From: Amphimedon queenslandica
Lineage: Eukaryota > Porifera > Demospongiae > Haplosclerida > Niphatidae
Length of the DNA: 29,055 bases
Assembly (NCBI RefSeq): GCF_000090795.2
Contig: NW_003546262.1
Location: 375,730 to 404,784 of the forward strand
Direction of reading: 5' to 3'
Shown: positions 9,042-18,682 of the stretch, one piece after another
Position numbering within the stretch: position 1 is the first letter of the stretch
How the letters are laid out: every line of letters starts with the position of its first letter
The notes under the pieces: model-generated
The model's database searches: none
What the model was told of the DNA's origin: nothing
The model's input: only the letters and a program-made list of their open reading frames with translations
Position numbers and translations under genes: made by a program

Positions 9042-9756
9042 ATGTTTATTATTGGTGTAGATGGAACTGGTAAATCGTTTTTAATAGAGGCATTAAAATG
9101 CCTAGTTGATGACACATGGCATCCAAAAAGTGGTGAAATTATGTGTGCTATAGTAGCACCAACAGGTATAGCCGCATTTAATGTAGGCAGACTAACAATA
9201 CATAGGTTATTTCAGCTACCAATAGAGCATGACGGAAAGACAGCTGGATATTGGGCTTTGAGTAAAGAACCTCAGAAAAGAATAAAAATGACACTTAAAA
9301 ATTTAAAAATTATAATAGTAGACGAGCTATCTATGGTATCCAATCTAAATCTAGCATACACATGCGCTTAGAAGATATATTTGGAACTGATGAATGGTTT
9401 GGATCCAAAAATATTTTATTTGTAGGTGACCTCTTACAATTGCCACCAGTTAATGGTAGACCAGTATTTAAAAAAATTAGCAACAAACTAGTAAAAACTA
9501 GACTTGGAGTAGCATGTGCAATTAACATATGGAAAGAAACAGTAGAATATGATGAACTAACAATCAATGAGCGACAAAATGGAGACGAAACTTTCTTTAA
9601 GATGCTTGATTCTGTTAGGCATGGTTGTCTGACTGATGAAACTATTGATATGCTTAAGTGTCGCGTATTTAAGGTTTTAATACAAGAAAAATGTAAGGAA
9701 TTGGAAAGTGAAGGAACAAATCTTTCAGTTTGCTTATTTTCTAAGGTTGACGCCTG
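9042..9756 (+). pseudogene. PIF1-like helicase N-terminal half, broken
   Basis: Two frames cover SF1B helicase motifs in order: Walker A GVDGTGKSFLIE, motif Ia APTGIAAFNVG with TIHRLFQL, motif II VDELSMVSN (all in 9042-9371), then motif III FVGDLLQLPPV (9362 onward). The frame changes between 9355 and 9371, where four bases present in the - strand copy are missing. Coding similarity stops at LFSKVDA near 9750; the remaining codons to 9790 are MITE sequence. Motifs IV-VI are absent, so the helicase is truncated. Unlike the - strand copy, Walker A keeps its normal GTGKS serine here. Confidence 0.87.
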
Positions 9757-10439
9757 GTTGAGTTCAACAATAATAAAAATTAATAGTTAAATTAAAATTA
9801 ATAAAAATTAATTAATACAAAAATAATTTATTCATAAAGATAATCCAAAAATTTGAAACCCTACTTTGCAGAAAATGATAGGCAGACTACAATATAAATA
9901 GAATTTAAATAATAATTATGCCTCTGCACCTATTGATTGCTTTACTACATTACTATGATGTAAATTTTCTTGATAAATATAAATAAGACTTTCGAGGCTT
10001 CAGCTAGTATTGATTGAATAAATTAATGTCATCACAATTAAAAAATCTAAATTATTGATAATTATTTGGCTATTGCATTCCTTAATTTTTATGATTCAGT
10101 ACAATATCAAAAAATTAAAATATTAATGTATGTTTTTTTTAGGAATTGTAATTGGACTCGCGACACTTGTGTAGGCTGGAACTAAGCAGTTTGGTTATCA
10201 TTCTTTCACTAAAATTGTTGTTCTAAAGGAGCAACACCTTCATAAAATTCTGCAAAGTAGGGTTTGAAATTTTTGTATTATTTCTATGAATAAATTATTT
10301 TTGTATTAATTAACTTTTATTATTATTAATTGAACTATTAATTGTTATTATGGTCGAACTCAATCCCCTTGTTTCTTTCATTTTTTGACAAAACTACTTT
10401 TTTATTATCTAATAGAAATTTTTTTTAGTTACTTGTTAT
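9756..10439. mobile_element. Long-TIR MITE, copy A (left end truncated)
   Basis: The left region GGTTGAGTTCAAC...TTTGAAACCCTACTTTGCAGA (9756-9873) is the reverse complement of the right region TCTGCAAAGTAGGGTTTGAA...GAACTCAATCCCCTT (10248-10370). Between them are about 370 bp without a gene. The same element occurs in the same orientation at 16338-17041 (copy B), where both ends extend about 50 bp further out. In copy A only the right end has that extension, so the left end is clipped at the Helitron breakpoint. Confidence 0.88.
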
Positions 10440-10810
10440 TATTGTCACCTCAGCCTAATACAAAACATAATTATGATGATGGAAGAAGTGATGACTTACA
10501 GTAGATCTACAAGCTACCATCTGATTGTTATGTACGTCAGGAGTATTATTACTATCAGTAACAGGAGGTACAGTCTAATATAGTGGTATACATAGCATAA
10601 TAATGATAATGATAATTATCTTTAAAATGTTTTGCATTATGAGTTACCATCTGATTGTTGACTGTATCAAGAGTGTTATTACTGTCAACTATAGGAAGTA
10701 GAGCCTAATATTGTGTAAATAGCATTATAATGACAATGATGGCTTACAGAACAATTCACCAAATGGTTGTTGTCATAATTAAAGCTCTGGCATACAGGAA
10801 TAAATGGAGC
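10425..10810 (-). CDS. Second micro-exon array, 3' part of a gene of unknown function
   Basis: On the - strand four exons join in phase 0: A 10810-10748 (63 nt), B 10704-10648 (57), C 10574-10500 (75), D 10454-10425 (30, ending TAA). All begin after ...TTAG or TTTAG; donors are GTAAGC, GTAACT and GTAAGT; introns are 43, 73 and 45 bp. B and C are repeats of each other (P-x-x-D-S-N-N-T...N-N-Q-M), and A ends with a related D-N-N-H-L-V. In B the site matching the donors of A and C reads GATAAT, so the upstream GTAACT would have to be used, or the segment is read through (it stays open). Exon D runs into the end of MITE copy A, which supplies the stop codon. The 5' exons were not found: the donor at 10940 does not keep frame. 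The protein family is not recognised. Confidence 0.5.
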
Positions 10811-12530
10811 CTAAATAAAAATTAGAATTTGATGCACAAATGGAATATGTGCTAACTCTTAAAATCTGAGATGGATGTGAAGCATCACACAGGTACTGTC
10901 CATTACCAATTGCACAAGTACTAGTTTTTTTTTGACTTACTGGTCTGTGATATCACAAATCGCTTGCCGAGGTATGCAAACATGCACATATAATGTACAT
11001 ACTATTATAGTTTATACGTACTTATACATTTATACATGCATACATACATACACATACATACAATGCATTTATGAATGGCATATACTTTATACGACTTGAT
11101 GGAATCATGTCAGTCAAATCATCACAAGGAAGAAATTCAGTTTCAAAATCAGTCCATACGTCATATCACATGATCCATGGAATTATTGTAACAAAAAAAA
11201 GCTATAGTAACTCAAGCAATTGCCACTGCACATGGAACCACATTGTGCCCTACAATAATTATAATGGAAAAAGAAGCTAAATAAATTAATTTACCTGTTA
11301 TATACATGTACCTGTAAATAGTATTGAGATGTAATTGGGTATAAACTAACTTCATCATAAAAGTCTTTATTTTGAAATAGCAACTTTAAGTTTTACATGA
11401 GAGGAACAAACTGGCATGTATCAGTGGACCATGAAGTCATTGTTCTGATCCAAATTTCTTCTATATACACAATGAACCAAGACAAACAGTAACAGTTTCA
11501 TCAAGTATTAAGACATTTTTGGTTTCGAAACATTTGTCAGACATACAATTAATTTAAGCTTATCCCAATAAATTTATTGTGTTGACTAAGGATGAGAATA
11601 GACCCTCATATTTAATTTCTTCATTTGACAAAATTCCATCAGCATCTTGAAAATAGGAACATACTGAAGATTAAATTCCATTAAAAATTACATATAGCAT
11701 AATATTATGAATTAATAGTAGCTGGTACTAAATTTAAAAGCTATTTATTTTATGAGGGTAATGTCATTAGGTCATTCATGAAATTGCATCATGGCTGAAA
11801 TTTGAATCAGCTTAAACTTTATTTTGAGTAAATGAAACATAATAGTAATGAATAATCCGTTAGCCATTTTTGATGAATTTGACCAATTAATTAATCAAAG
11901 CCACTTTTGATAAATTTGATAATCAAATTATGATATCAAACTGTTACAAACAACATAAATGACAGCCATTAACTCATGTTGGTGGATAAGTGTCAGCAGT
12001 GTTTAAACCTACATGTACATGTAAGAGTGACAATAATATACATGCATTTGCACTAAATTAAAATCACAAAATTCTACATTTTCATAGCTCATGAAGATTT
12101 ATTTTGTGAAATTAGAATCACAAAAAAAAGTTGGCAAAAAATTGTATATTGTAATAGTACATGCAAAAGTGGAATTACACATAGGCCATTTCAAAGTAAA
12201 TGTACAATATTAAAGATTGGGTCAAATAAACTAATATTAGAAGAAGCCTGAGAATGTTCTATAAATGCAGGCAAGTCACAGATAAAAACTTGTGTCAGTC
12301 CATCGCATATTTTTTAAATTGTAAATTCCCTGCATAATTCAATCATAAATTGATTGTACGCTGACCAATGTCACTGATGTACATTCATCTTAATTGTTGG
12401 TAATATTCATACAAATATTTCCAGTGTCATCGCAGTGTTCATATCCACAATTTTAATAATATATTGTATTCTCTTGTACATGAGACAAAGAAGTTAAGAT
12501 TAAATTATCTAGAAAGGAGCCCAGGAAAAA
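10811..12530. other. Long AT-rich stretch, no firm gene
   Basis: Holds a short ACAT-rich microsatellite (about 11034-11063). It also holds a weak - strand exon candidate at 11663-11560 (after TTTAATCTTCAG, reading FQDADGILSNEEI and then a stop) that has no proven partner. The + frame at 11071-11280 has no recognisable motif. Nothing else was recognised. Confidence 0.45.
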
Positions 12531-12779
12531 ATCTTATGTAAGATCTTACTTAAGATCTTACCAAAGCATATTAAGATCTAGCATGCTTAGTCAAGCCTGT
12601 TCTTGCCATATTATTAGACAAGAAATTCCAAATTCTTGCTAAGATTATGTAAGTAATCTTACAAGTAATCGTGCGAGAGCAGGCACAATCTTTATAAGAT
12701 CCACAACTAGATCATTTACATCATTCTGATAATCTTATCTGGTCTTGTCATATCAGGCACTAAAAATTACAAAATAAGC
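12531..12779. repeat. Degenerate AAGATCTTA palindromic repeats
   Basis: Words such as TAAGATCTTA recur several times (around 12537-12592), partly as direct and partly as inverted copies. They then grade into the first degenerate units of the minisatellite. No coding potential. Confidence 0.55.
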
Positions 12780-13535
12780 CAAGATCTGGTAATAATGTAA
12801 GTACGTTCTGACAAGATCAGGCAATAATCTTTGCATGTTCTGAAAAAATCAGGTAATAATGTAAGCATGTTCAGACAAGGTCATGTAATAATGTAAGAAT
12901 GTTCTGAAGGAATCAGGTAATAATCCATGCATGTTCCGACAAAATCAGGTAATTATGTAAGCACGTCCTGACAACATCAGGTAATAATCTATGCATGTTC
13001 TGACCAGATCAGGTAATAATCTATGCATGTTTTTAGAACATCAGGTAATAATCAATGCATGTTCTGACAATACAAGGTAATTATGTTAGTACGTTCTGAC
13101 AAGATCGGGTAATAATTTAAGAATGTTCTGTCAAGATCGGGCAATAATGTAAGTTTGTTCTGACAAGATCAGGCAATAATGTAAGCATGTTCAGACAAGG
13201 TTATGTAATAATGTAAGAATATTTTGACAAGATCAGGTAATAATCCATGCATGTTCTGACAAAATCAGGTAATAATGTAAGCACAATCTGACAACATCAG
13301 GTAATAATCTATACATGTCTGACCCGATCAGGTAATAATGTAAGCACATTCTAACAAAATAAGGCAATAATCTATGCATGTTCTGACAACATCAGGTAAT
13401 AATCAATGCATGTTCTGACAATATCAGGTAATTATGTTAGCATGTTTTGACATAATCAGGTAGTAATCTATGTACTGTCAGGATTAGGCAATAATGTAAA
13501 CATGTTCTGACAAGATCAGGTCACAAAATAGGCAC
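12780..13535. repeat. 32-bp minisatellite, ~23 copies, with 320-bp higher-order period
   Basis: The unit is close to GCATGTTCTGACAAGATCAG followed by GTAATAATGTAA; the last bases alternate between GTAA, CTAT, CCAT and CAAT types. Variant units recur in the same order ten units apart: the variant GTAAGCATGTTCAGACAAGG starts at 12861 and again at 13181, exactly 320 bp later, and the following variants match too. The unit length is not a multiple of 3 and no frame stays open. Units abut without spacers, so it is not a CRISPR array. Confidence 0.93.
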
Positions 13536-13594
13536 AGTCTGTCAAAATCAGCCATAATTAGGTAATAAAACAGTGTATAAGCTGACTATTTACA

Positions 13595-14300
13595 TTAAAG
13601 GGTAAGTTCAATGTATTTTTGAGGTATTTTATATATTTGTTTATTATGATTGCCTGACCAAACAAATGATGTGTTCCAACTCTCATTGTCTGAAAAAAAT
13701 TATTCACTGAGATATGAGACTTCAAAAATGCCTATTTTTCCTTCCTGCCAGGTTACTTCCTGTCAGTGGGTGTGGCTAAACGTGATGTCACTAGAGGCAT
13801 AGTTGCAGTTAAAATCCATTCCTTTATAAGGGGAAATGATCCTTCATTCTCATGCCTAGTAATGTAATAGCACTAATTTAATGATTAGAATCATTAGCTT
13901 TCATTATTCTAAGCATGTAACTGCAAGAAAAAGACTCAAAATAGCAAACAAAATCATTCACCAAAGTGTGGTATTATGACTTTTCCTTGCAGTTCCAGAA
14001 TAATGAAGGCTAATGATTCTAATCATTAAATTAGTGATAATACATTACTAGGCATGAGACTAAAGGATCATTTCCCCCTATAAAGGAATAGATTTAACTC
14101 CAACTAATGCCACTAGTGAAGTCACGTTTAACCTTACCCACTGACAGGAAGTGACATGGCATGGGCATTTTAGAAGGCTCATTTCTCAGTGAATAATTTT
14201 TTTCAGATAATGGGAGTTGGAACACATCATTAGTGTGGTCAGGAAATCATATTAAGCCAATAAAAAAATACCTGAAAAATGCATTGAACTTACCCTTTAA
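13595..14300. mobile_element. Foldback element with ~330-bp inverted arms, TTAA flanks
   Basis: The left arm (13595 to about 13930, starting TTAAAGGGTAAGTTCAATG) is the reverse complement of the right arm (about 13975-14300, ending CATTGAACTTACCCTTTAA). The spacer is about 45 bp. Conserved inner blocks include ATGTGTTCCAACTC, CACTGACAGGAAGT and GGGGAAATGATCC. TTAA at both outer edges would fit a TTAA target duplication, with element ends AGGGTAAG; piggyBac-like mobilisation is inferred only from that. There is no transposase frame. Confidence 0.9.
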
Positions 14301-14453
14301 GTACAAGATCACCAACAAATCTTACAATAAAACTTTATTGCCTTTACCAATTAATTAATAACAATAAAACTCACATAACAGCGAAATTTGTTCATTATGA
14401 TAACTGTCACCAGTCAGTTATTTTTTTTTATAATGGATATCCACCTCCTATGA

Positions 14454-14533
14454 GCTGTTTATGGAACTTGGAAACCGAGGGCGAAGCCCAAGGTTTACAT
14501 ATTCCATAAACACCTCATAGGTGTTTACATATT
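14454..14533. repeat. Short imperfect hairpin around GAGGGCGAAGCCC
   Basis: CACCTCCTATGAGCTGTTTA before, and TAAACACCTCATAGGTG after, form an imperfect inverted repeat around a smaller hairpin, GGGCGAAGCCC. It is probably a small or decayed foldback element; a similar GGGGGCTTCGCCCCC hairpin lies at 16311-16325. Confidence 0.6.
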
Positions 14534-15380
14534 TATGGAGACGGTTATTACAAGTGGTTAATTAGGCTCAAGCAAATGTACACTGGTGGTATTCCGCTGA
14601 ATGGCTTCCATGTAGCGGTCTCCATAGCATTTGGACACCTCATTCATATCATGGATGCCTCATTCATATCATTAAGATTAAACAGAATTATTCATGAATT
14701 ATTTAAAATGCTATTAATAGTTCTGTTTTTGTCCAAACATTTTTGCATACATTTCCTCCTAATGACTCATCCTTATTTTTCTTCGAACTCCTTAATATAT
14801 ATGAAAAAATTTTTCCAGATGCACTCTATGCTCATCAATACAAAATAATTTGACAAGTTATAAAGATAATATATCTTCTAGAAATGTTATTTTATCGGAA
14901 TTGAGTGAAGGTTTCATTGTTATTTTTGAAGGGCAGTAAAGAAGATGTCCATTAATGACAATGCATATGTAGGTGGTGTCTCTGCTCATATGTGAGTAAA
15001 TTATCACCCTTATCCTAAAATATGAAAATAACAAATATTTTGTGGTATCTATGAGATCATTTATCAATTGAAAGCTAGGCGTCATACATACCGTAATGTA
15101 ATTTTTATTTGTAGCATCTGTTGAGGCCTCATCAATTTTATCAGCAACAATAGTATTTTATAAATAAATTTTAAAATTACAGTTGAATTGCTCACACTCA
15201 TTATCAATTGATGTCACCCACGTGCGATATCAGGAGCCCATAATAAAAGAAGGGGAGTTGGAGTGCGAAATGCCAACGCTTTAATTAGTTTTTTGCTTGC
15301 TAACTCTGTCTAGCGGATATACTATTTTTAGAATAGTTATTACAAAAAATTAATTGTAAACCACACCCACCGCATTTTTT
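14534..15380. other. No firm gene
   Basis: Open frames at 14576-14848 (+) and 14858-15085 (-) have no recognisable motif or splice partner. Otherwise AT-rich sequence. Confidence 0.45.
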
Positions 15381-15382
15381 TA

Positions 15383-15950
15383 ATGATGGCTCAAAGAACA
15401 AGTTCAATAAAAGTAACAGCAATAAAGACAGGAGAGAAAAAGCAAAAGGAAATACCTTAAATGAAACAGGCAACTCAAAAGAAAGGCAAAAAGTTTTTAA
15501 AAAAGGCTTTGATAAGTAGCATTGAAAAAGAGATGAAGGCAACAATTAGTGATGTATCAGATACAATTTTAGATTAAGTAAAGAAAAGTGTGTTCCTGCA
15601 GTATAAAGAATCTCGAACAAAGTTTGTGGGGCTTTTATGTGCAGACACAGCAAAAGTTGAATTTTGTTTGCTGATAAAGGCTATGGCAGCCAATTATTGG
15701 AACCTGCCAAAGTCAAACTCTAGAGAAAAGCTATTTGGTTATTTTTGAGCAGGCCTTGATAAAGAGCAATGATGATTTTTTTAAAGCAGAGCACAGCTGT
15801 TTTGGCCTATGGAAGGCTGTGAAGGAACAATGTCATGAGATCAACATGGCCCTCAATGAAGAGAGAATAATGGTTTCAACTTTAGCTTACATCGTCAATG
15901 ATATTATGACTGGCAAAGTGAAAGAGTACAAAACTAGTTTAAACAAGTAA
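15383..15950 (+). pseudogene. Decayed coding remnant, unknown protein
   Basis: Starting at ATGGCTCAAAGAAC (15383), one frame reads with protein-like composition to about 15747, interrupted by only two stop codons (about 15455 and 15577) before a terminal TGA. It includes KKGKKFLKKALISSIEKEMK and then KFVGLLCADTAKVEFCLLIK. A one-base shift near 15745 leads into a second open segment with CFGLWKAVKEQCHEINMALN and a final TAA at 15948. The Lys/Glu-rich helical character and near-continuous frame suggest a former gene or transposon ORF. The family is not recognised. The foldback element begins two bases after the last codon. Confidence 0.4.
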
Positions 15951-16337
15951 AGAAGCGTAACAGGGTAAAAAATATTCCTGTAATTGATTTCACCACCTTG
16001 CAAGTACAACTTGGTCACTATTAAGACTTATAGAGGTTCTCTTTACCTTCTAATGCTTCTACAGAAGTGCTTAGACGGTATCTCTATGTTCTCTTGCTGT
16101 TAGAAAGCCCTTAACTTTGTCCCATGTGTAAGCCGCCATTTTGTTTGCCGTGACCACACCCACTCACGTAAAGGAGCGTGGGAGTGTGGTTGCTAAGGCT
16201 TGTTATTTCTCCAATACAACGTGTATAGAAGAAATGTAAGTGTGGACATACAAATAAATATATATATACATACATAGCGCGACGGTGAATTCAATTATAG
16301 AAACAACATGGGGGCTTCGCCCCCAAGTCGTTAATAA

Positions 16338-17041
16338 TAAAATTTTTATTAAATAAGAAAAAGTAGGGTTGTCAAAAAGTAAAAAAACAAGGGGGTTGAG
16401 TTCAATCATAATAATAATTAATATTTCAATTAATAATAATAAACATTAATAAAAAATAATTTATTCACAAAAATAATACAAAAATTTCAAACCCTCCTTT
16501 GCAGAAAATGATAATAGGCAGACTACATTATAAATAGATAATTATATCTTTGTCCCTTTTGATTGCTCTACTACATTACAATGATGTAAATTTAATATCG
16601 TGATAAATATAAATAATTATGACTTCATCTAGTATTGATTGAATAAATTACTGTCACCACAATTAAAAAATATAAATTATGGATAATTATTTGTCTATTA
16701 AAATCTTTATTCTTTTGATTTATTAAAATATTAATGCATAATTTTATTCTTGTTAGGAATTTTAATTAGACTTGCCACACTGTGTAGGCTGGAAATAAGC
16801 ATTTTTTTCATTCGTTCATTAAAATTTGTCATTTTAAAGGACACTTCATAAAACTCTGCAAAGTAGGGTTTGAAATTTTTGTATTATGTTTATGAATAAA
16901 TTATTTTTTTAAAATTAACGTTTATTATTATTAATTGAACTATTAATTATTATTATGGTTGAACTCAACCCCCTTGTTTCTTATATTTTTTGACAACCCA
17001 ACTTTTTCTTATTTAATAGAAATTTTCTCTATTTACTTGTT
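16338..17041. mobile_element. Long-TIR MITE, copy B, nested in the foldback element
   Basis: The terminal inverted repeats are about 185 bp: AAATAAGAAAAAGTAGGGTT and CAAGGGGGTTGAGTTCAA on the left, with their reverse complements on the right ending near 17041. It is homologous over its length to copy A at 9756-10439. The core contains GTGTAGGCTGGAA in both copies and has no credible frame. It sits directly at the inner edge of the left foldback arm, so it either inserted there or the two elements share an origin. Confidence 0.88.
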
Positions 17042-17340
17042 TCCATACTTTTAAAAAAATTATTTTGTTTATTGATAATAATAAAGTTGACATTCATTTA
17101 TAGGTTTAAAAGTTCATCAATTCATTATTTGAAGGAAAGAATTTTTGAAATAAAAGCCATTAGAGCCATAAACACAATTTTAAAATTACTATTTTAAAAA
17201 TTTGAATCTTTAATTATTATTTATAACTAGGCTAATTATTATTCATTACTGAGACTTCAAAACCTATTTAAGCTCATTAATTAACGACCTGGGGGCAAAT
17301 CCCACAGGTCGTTCCTATAGTTGAATTCACCGTAGCGCTA

Positions 17341-17359
17341 CCTATATATATATATATAT
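17341..17359. repeat. (TA)n microsatellite in the foldback right arm
   Basis: A run of TA dinucleotides interrupts the arm match, where the left arm has a shorter ATATATATACATACATA. Confidence 0.7.
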
Positions 17360-17725
17360 TTGTATGTCCACACTTACATTTCTTCTATACATGTTGTATT
17401 GGAGAAATAACAAGCCTTAGCAACCACCCGCCCACGCTCCTTTACGTGAGTGGGTGTGGTCACGCCAAACAAAATGGCGGCTTACACATGGGACAAAGTT
17501 AAGAGCTTTGTAACAGCAAGAGAGCATAGAGATACTGTCTAAAAACTTTTCTAGAAGCATTATAAGGTAGACAGAACCTCTATAAGTCTTAATAATGACC
17601 AAGTTGTACTTGCAAGGTGGTGAAATCAATTAGAGGAATACTTTTTACCCTGTTACGCTTGTTTTTTTCTCATTACAAATTTAAATCCACTCTCTGGAAT
17701 ATAATATATTACCTCTATCGCTCTC

Positions 17726-17761
17726 TCAGCCTCTCACTCTCTAATTCTCTCTCTCTTGCAG
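17726..17761 (+). other. CT-rich tract ending in a strong 3' splice site
   Basis: CTCTCACTCTCTAATTCTCT followed by CTCTCTTGCAG is a classic pyrimidine tract and acceptor. It lies 76 bases upstream of the ATG at 17837, so it may end an intron in the 5' leader of the Pro/Gly-rich gene, or mark an alternative first coding exon. Confidence 0.45.
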
Positions 17762-17836
17762 AAAAAATTTATTTTTGCATAAAGTTAGTTTGCAAACTTT
17801 TAGCTATAGCTACCACATTTCTCTTCTTGTAAGAAT

Positions 17837-18490
17837 ATGGATGTTCCTGCTCCAGTAGGTGATGGTCATGGAGGTCCTCATTCACAACTACCACTAGTTG
17901 ATGCCGGTGGAGGTCATGGAGGTCCTCCACCACCACCACCAGGACATGTTGCTGGTGGTCATGGTCCTCCACCAACAGTCGCACCGGTTGTAGCCGGCGG
18001 CCATGGAGGTCCTCCACCACCACCACAAATTCCGGCACCTGCAGGCCATGGAGGTCATCCACCACCACCACCACCGCCAGTTGCAGGTGGTCTTGGAGCT
18101 CCTCCACCACAACTACCACCAGTTGCAGCCGGTGGAGGTCATGGAGGTCCTCCACCACCACCACCACCGCCAATTGCTGGTGGTCTTGGAGGTCCTCTAC
18201 ACCACCAATTGCTGGTGGTGGTGGAGGTGCACCACCACCACCACAATTGGCTGGGGGTTTTGGAGGTGCTCCACCACCTCATGCACCTGTAGCCATAGGT
18301 GCTCTGCAGAAGCAGAGGCTGCTCAACCTGAGGCAACTCAGGAGCCTCAATAGGCAAATTGTAAGGTTTTACAATACTTTATTATGTATATAATCTCTTT
18401 TTATGTTAGTACATGAACTTACCCAGAGGACCAAGAGGCCTTGGCGCTGGCAGGGGCAGAAGGGGTGGAGGAAACATTATAAAAAAATAA
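17837..18490 (+). CDS. Pro/Gly/His-rich protein with RGG-like tail (two exons)
   Basis: From the ATG at 17837 the frame encodes repeats of GGHGGPPPPPP and VAGGHG/LGGP, a low-complexity formin-FH1-like composition that could bind SH3, WW or profilin domains (inferred from composition only). Near 18195 the repeat frame shifts by one base (CCTCTACACC where the repeat predicts CCTCCTACACC). After the shift it continues as APPPPQLAGGFGGAPPP and then KQRLLNLRQLRSLNRQI to a GTAAGG donor at 18361. A 49-bp intron (18361-18409, ending GTTAG) leads in phase 0 to exon 2 (18410-18490): MNLPRGPRGLGAGRGRRGGG and a short tail, stop TAA. Exon 2 agrees with the post-shift frame, so the missing base is a real lesion or an assembly error in the repeat. 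The start is chosen as the first ATG of the repeat frame. Antisense frames here are Trp/His-rich artefacts of GGT/CCA repeats. Confidence 0.6.
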
Positions 18491-18682
18491 CTTTTATTAA
18501 CTTAAACTTTTTTATTATAAATAGTATTTTAAAAACAAAAAGTCAATTATTTTACGGCGCAATAAGCCAAATCTAAAATACAATAGTATAATGTTCAATA
18601 TGAATTGTTCAGCAAGGCAAAATGCTTTAATACTCAGATTCCATCTTCCTACAATAATAGATACATACATGTTAATAATACA

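Larger units (their letters stand above)
7600..9756 (+). mobile_element. Truncated Helitron fragment (Rep-helicase), decayed
   Basis: This 2.15-kb block matches the reversed - strand Helitron (about 24340 down to 22190) over most of its length. It starts inside the Rep domain and ends inside the helicase at 9756, exactly where a MITE begins. Relative to the other copy it has a 2-nt deletion near 8090, in-frame stops between 8140 and 8260, a 1-nt deletion near 9003 and a 4-nt deletion near 9357. Neither Helitron terminus (5' TC, 3' hairpin-CTRR) is recognisable. It cannot encode an active transposase. Confidence 0.88.
15953..17660. mobile_element. 1.7-kb foldback element with ~380-bp inverted arms
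   Basis: The left arm 15953-16334 starts AAGCGTAACAGGGTAAAAAA. The right arm 17281-17660 ends with its reverse complement. The arms match over nearly their full length (about 90% by eye), sharing for example ATTTCACCACCTTGCAAGTA, GACCACACCCACTCACGTAA and the GTGTGGACATACAAATA region. The centre contains MITE copy B (16338-17041) and about 240 bp of unique AT-rich DNA. No transposase is encoded. No target duplication could be fixed: the flanks are GTAAAG on the left and GTTTTT on the right. Confidence 0.92.

Noticed and set aside
9331-9567. - strand frame inside the + Helitron fragment, and its mirror at 22372-22632
   Set aside because: Both are antisense shadows of helicase motif II-III coding sequence.
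11071-11280. 69-codon + frame
   Set aside because: No motif, no splice context and starts in a microsatellite; likely chance.
11560-11663. Possible EF-hand-like exon (DADGILSNEEI) on the - strand
   Set aside because: A single 34-codon segment with an acceptor but no frame-consistent upstream exon; a second frame through the same DNA is equally open.
12780-13535. CRISPR-like regular repeats
   Set aside because: Units abut with no unique spacers, vary along their length and sit in a eukaryotic genome; this is a minisatellite.
17769-18357. Several overlapping frames on both strands in the Pro/Gly-rich exon (His-rich and Trp-rich translations)
   Set aside because: They are alternative readings of GGT/CCA/CAC repeats; only the Gly/Pro/His frame that splices to exon 2 is consistent.
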